In this document: positions 5,494 through 6,166 of the stretch, piece by piece
Numbering within the stretch: the first letter of the stretch is position 1
How the letters are laid out: each line of letters begins with the position of its first letter
Assembly (NCBI GenBank): GCA_022865845.1
Contig: JALHUC010000153.1
Span: 1-6,166, forward strand
DNA length: 6,166 bases
Source: a bacterium
GTDB lineage: Bacteria; BMS3Abin14
Direction of reading: 5' to 3'
The notes under the pieces: model-generated
The model's database searches: none
What the model was told of the DNA's origin: nothing
Seen by the model: the letters and a program-made list of their open reading frames with translations, nothing else
Made by a program: the position numbers and the translations under genes

Positions 5494-6108
5494 TTAGATT
5501 TCCTCTGCGTCCCCTGCGTCCCTGCGCGAGGCAGCCTTTACTTTTTGGATCTTGGATCCATTTGAAATCCCCAATATCCAATCCTCCATTCTCAATGGGC
5601 TATTAATAAAGATAGCCCCGATGAAATCATCCCTGACCCCTGGATCACGCAAAGTGCCTTCATCCTCAACCGGAACCCGGGGGAAATTTTCCATGAACAT
5701 CCTGGCAAAGATCCCCACGCCCGGCGTTACACACTGACTGTCCTTCTGGATCAAATTGACACTCTTCATCCCACAACTGGGGGACCGGCTCTTGAAGATG
5801 AAACCAGAAAGCCCCTCGGACGCAAGTTCCCTCAACCTCCTGGCTGCCCAGCTTTTCATCCGGTCGGTCAGATCCACACCTGTCCGCGTTGTCACCAGTC
5901 GCGGACTTTGTGGGTCTCCTGCAAGGTGCATGGATTCCCGAGGAACCCCCAGGCCACACTCCACTTCCGGACAAACGGGGACATAATCCACAGACTGTCC
6001 CAGGGTATCCTTTAAAAACCTGTCCAGCCTGTGGCCGCCATCGTAGCGGACCTTCTCACCGAGAAGGCAGCTGCTGATGCCGATGCGAACAGGTTTGGTT
6101 TTTGTCAT
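5494..6108 (-). CDS. DUF523 family protein, TudS-like (2-thiouracil desulfurase family)
   Basis: A 204-residue cytoplasmic protein. DUF523 includes TudS, an Fe-S enzyme that desulfurates thiouracil; whether this member does so is unknown. Family features: GISSCLLGEKVRYDGGHR at about 10-27, VPVCPEVECGLGVPRE at 43-58, FIFKSRSPSCGM at 103-114 and GVGIFARMFMENFP. Cys14, Cys46, Cys51 and Cys112 are candidate cluster ligands. The DUF1722 domain found in longer relatives is absent. The domain ends near residue 168; the last 35 or so codons run into a heptad array (residues 171-187) and a CGCAGAG repeat (195-203), so the tail looks acquired. The ATG at 6108 gives the usual family N terminus. An in-frame ATG at 6135 would add 9 residues but arises inside a heptad array. 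Both starts have weak ribosome sites. Confidence 0.88.
   Translation of the reverse strand: MTKTKPVRIGISSCLLGEKVRYDGGHRLDRFLKDTLGQSVDYVPVCPEVECGLGVPRESMHLAGDPQSPRLVTTRTGVDLTDRMKSWAARRLRELASEGLSGFIFKSRSPSCGMKSVNLIQKDSQCVTPGVGIFARMFMENFPRVPVEDEGTLRDPGVRDDFIGAIFINSPLRMEDWILGISNGSKIQKVKAASRRDAGDAEEI
5502..5527. repeat. Short tandem array, CTCTGCGT type, copy 2
   Basis: CCTCTGCGT and CCCCTGCGT (9-base step) followed by CCCTGCGC. It is related to the array at 5296-5319 and shares the following GAGGC(A/T)GCCTTTAC. It lies within the 3' end of the DUF523 gene. Confidence 0.65.
5548..5596. repeat. Heptad tandem array, ATTGGNN family, inside the DUF523 3' end
   Basis: Seven 7-base steps. On the minus strand the units are ATTGA+GA, ATGGA+GG, ATTGG+AT, ATTGG+GG, ATTTC+AA, ATGGA+TC and a divergent CAAGATC. 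It is the most degenerate of the heptad arrays but holds phase over 49 bases, and it is translated as part of the DUF523 protein tail. Confidence 0.65.
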
Positions 6109-6134
6109 TTTTCTTCCACTTGTCTTATTTTCCA

Positions 6135-6166
6135 TTCACCCTTCACAGTTCACATTTCACAATTCA
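6135..6166. repeat. Heptad tandem array, GTGAANN family, at the window edge
   Basis: On the plus strand TTCAC is followed by CC, AG, AT and AA in four exact 7-base steps, then TTCA at the edge; on the minus strand the core is GTGAA. It lies immediately upstream of the DUF523 gene and probably continues beyond the window. Confidence 0.88.

Larger units (their letters stand above)
5218..5541. repeat. Interspersed composite repeat region, no gene seen
   Basis: This stretch between the orphan gene and the DUF523 gene is built of recurring pieces. A degenerate direct repeat of about 24 bases (consensus on plus near TTTTARRGR-CCGCTGTTTCCCC) begins near 5218, 5257, 5338, 5396 and 5464; the first and third copies are weaker. 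A GCCTTTAC block recurs at 5326-5333, 5453-5460 and 5534-5541. A 22-base segment at 5312-5333 matches 5520-5541 at 19 positions. Frames open here translate only the repeats. No promoter or RNA gene was recognised. Confidence 0.6.

Noticed and set aside
5218..5541. CRISPR array
   Set aside because: Repeats are degenerate and unevenly spaced (39, 80, 57 and 70 bases between landmarks), with no constant-length unique spacers and no cas gene in the window.
5330..5581. Open frame of 83 codons on the minus strand
   Set aside because: It is composed of the repeat units themselves, overlaps the DUF523 gene end in another frame, and has no recognisable domain.

Overview
All genes in this window lie on the minus strand, so biological order runs from high to low coordinates. 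The gene content suggests a Gram-negative bacterium of moderate to high GC, perhaps from the Desulfobacterota (former Deltaproteobacteria) or a neighbouring phylum. That placement is an inference from protein flavour and the style of the intergenic repeats; no marker here settles it.

Layout, read 5' to 3' on the minus strand. (1) 6166-5494: a DUF523 / TudS-like Fe-S protein gene, preceded by a heptad repeat array and ending inside other repeats. (2) 5493-5206: about 290 bases of interspersed repeats with no convincing gene. (3) 5205-4828: a small AT-rich orphan gene for a single-pass membrane protein with a paired-cysteine motif. (4) 4827-4433: about 395 bases holding a REP-like hairpin, several short-period tandem arrays, a 9-bp dyad and a plausible sigma70-type promoter. 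(5) 4432-1558: the conserved cluster yceD (DUF177), rpmF (ribosomal protein L32), plsX and fabH, linking ribosome synthesis to membrane lipid synthesis. (6) 1459-302: an acyl-CoA dehydrogenase gene. (7) 171-1: the first 57 codons of etfB, the beta subunit of the electron transfer flavoprotein that accepts electrons from acyl-CoA dehydrogenases.

How the genes fit together: PlsX makes acyl-phosphate for phospholipid synthesis and FabH starts fatty-acid chains from an acyl-CoA primer. Where many bacteria continue with fabD, fabG, acpP and fabF, this genome continues with an acyl-CoA dehydrogenase and its electron acceptor. The junction therefore joins acyl-ACP synthesis to acyl-CoA redox metabolism.

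The most unusual signal is in the DNA between genes. At least six arrays have a strict 7-base period, each with a largely fixed 5-base core followed by a variable dinucleotide, and each array family has its own core (GGAAC, GTGAT, CGAAG, ATTGG, GTGAA). Related 8- and 9-base arrays sit beside them. Two GGAAC arrays face each other between acd and etfB and would form a 29-bp stem in the mRNA. One array and a CGCAGAG-type repeat supply the last codons of the DUF523 gene. No CRISPR, tRNA, rRNA, transposase or phage gene was seen.
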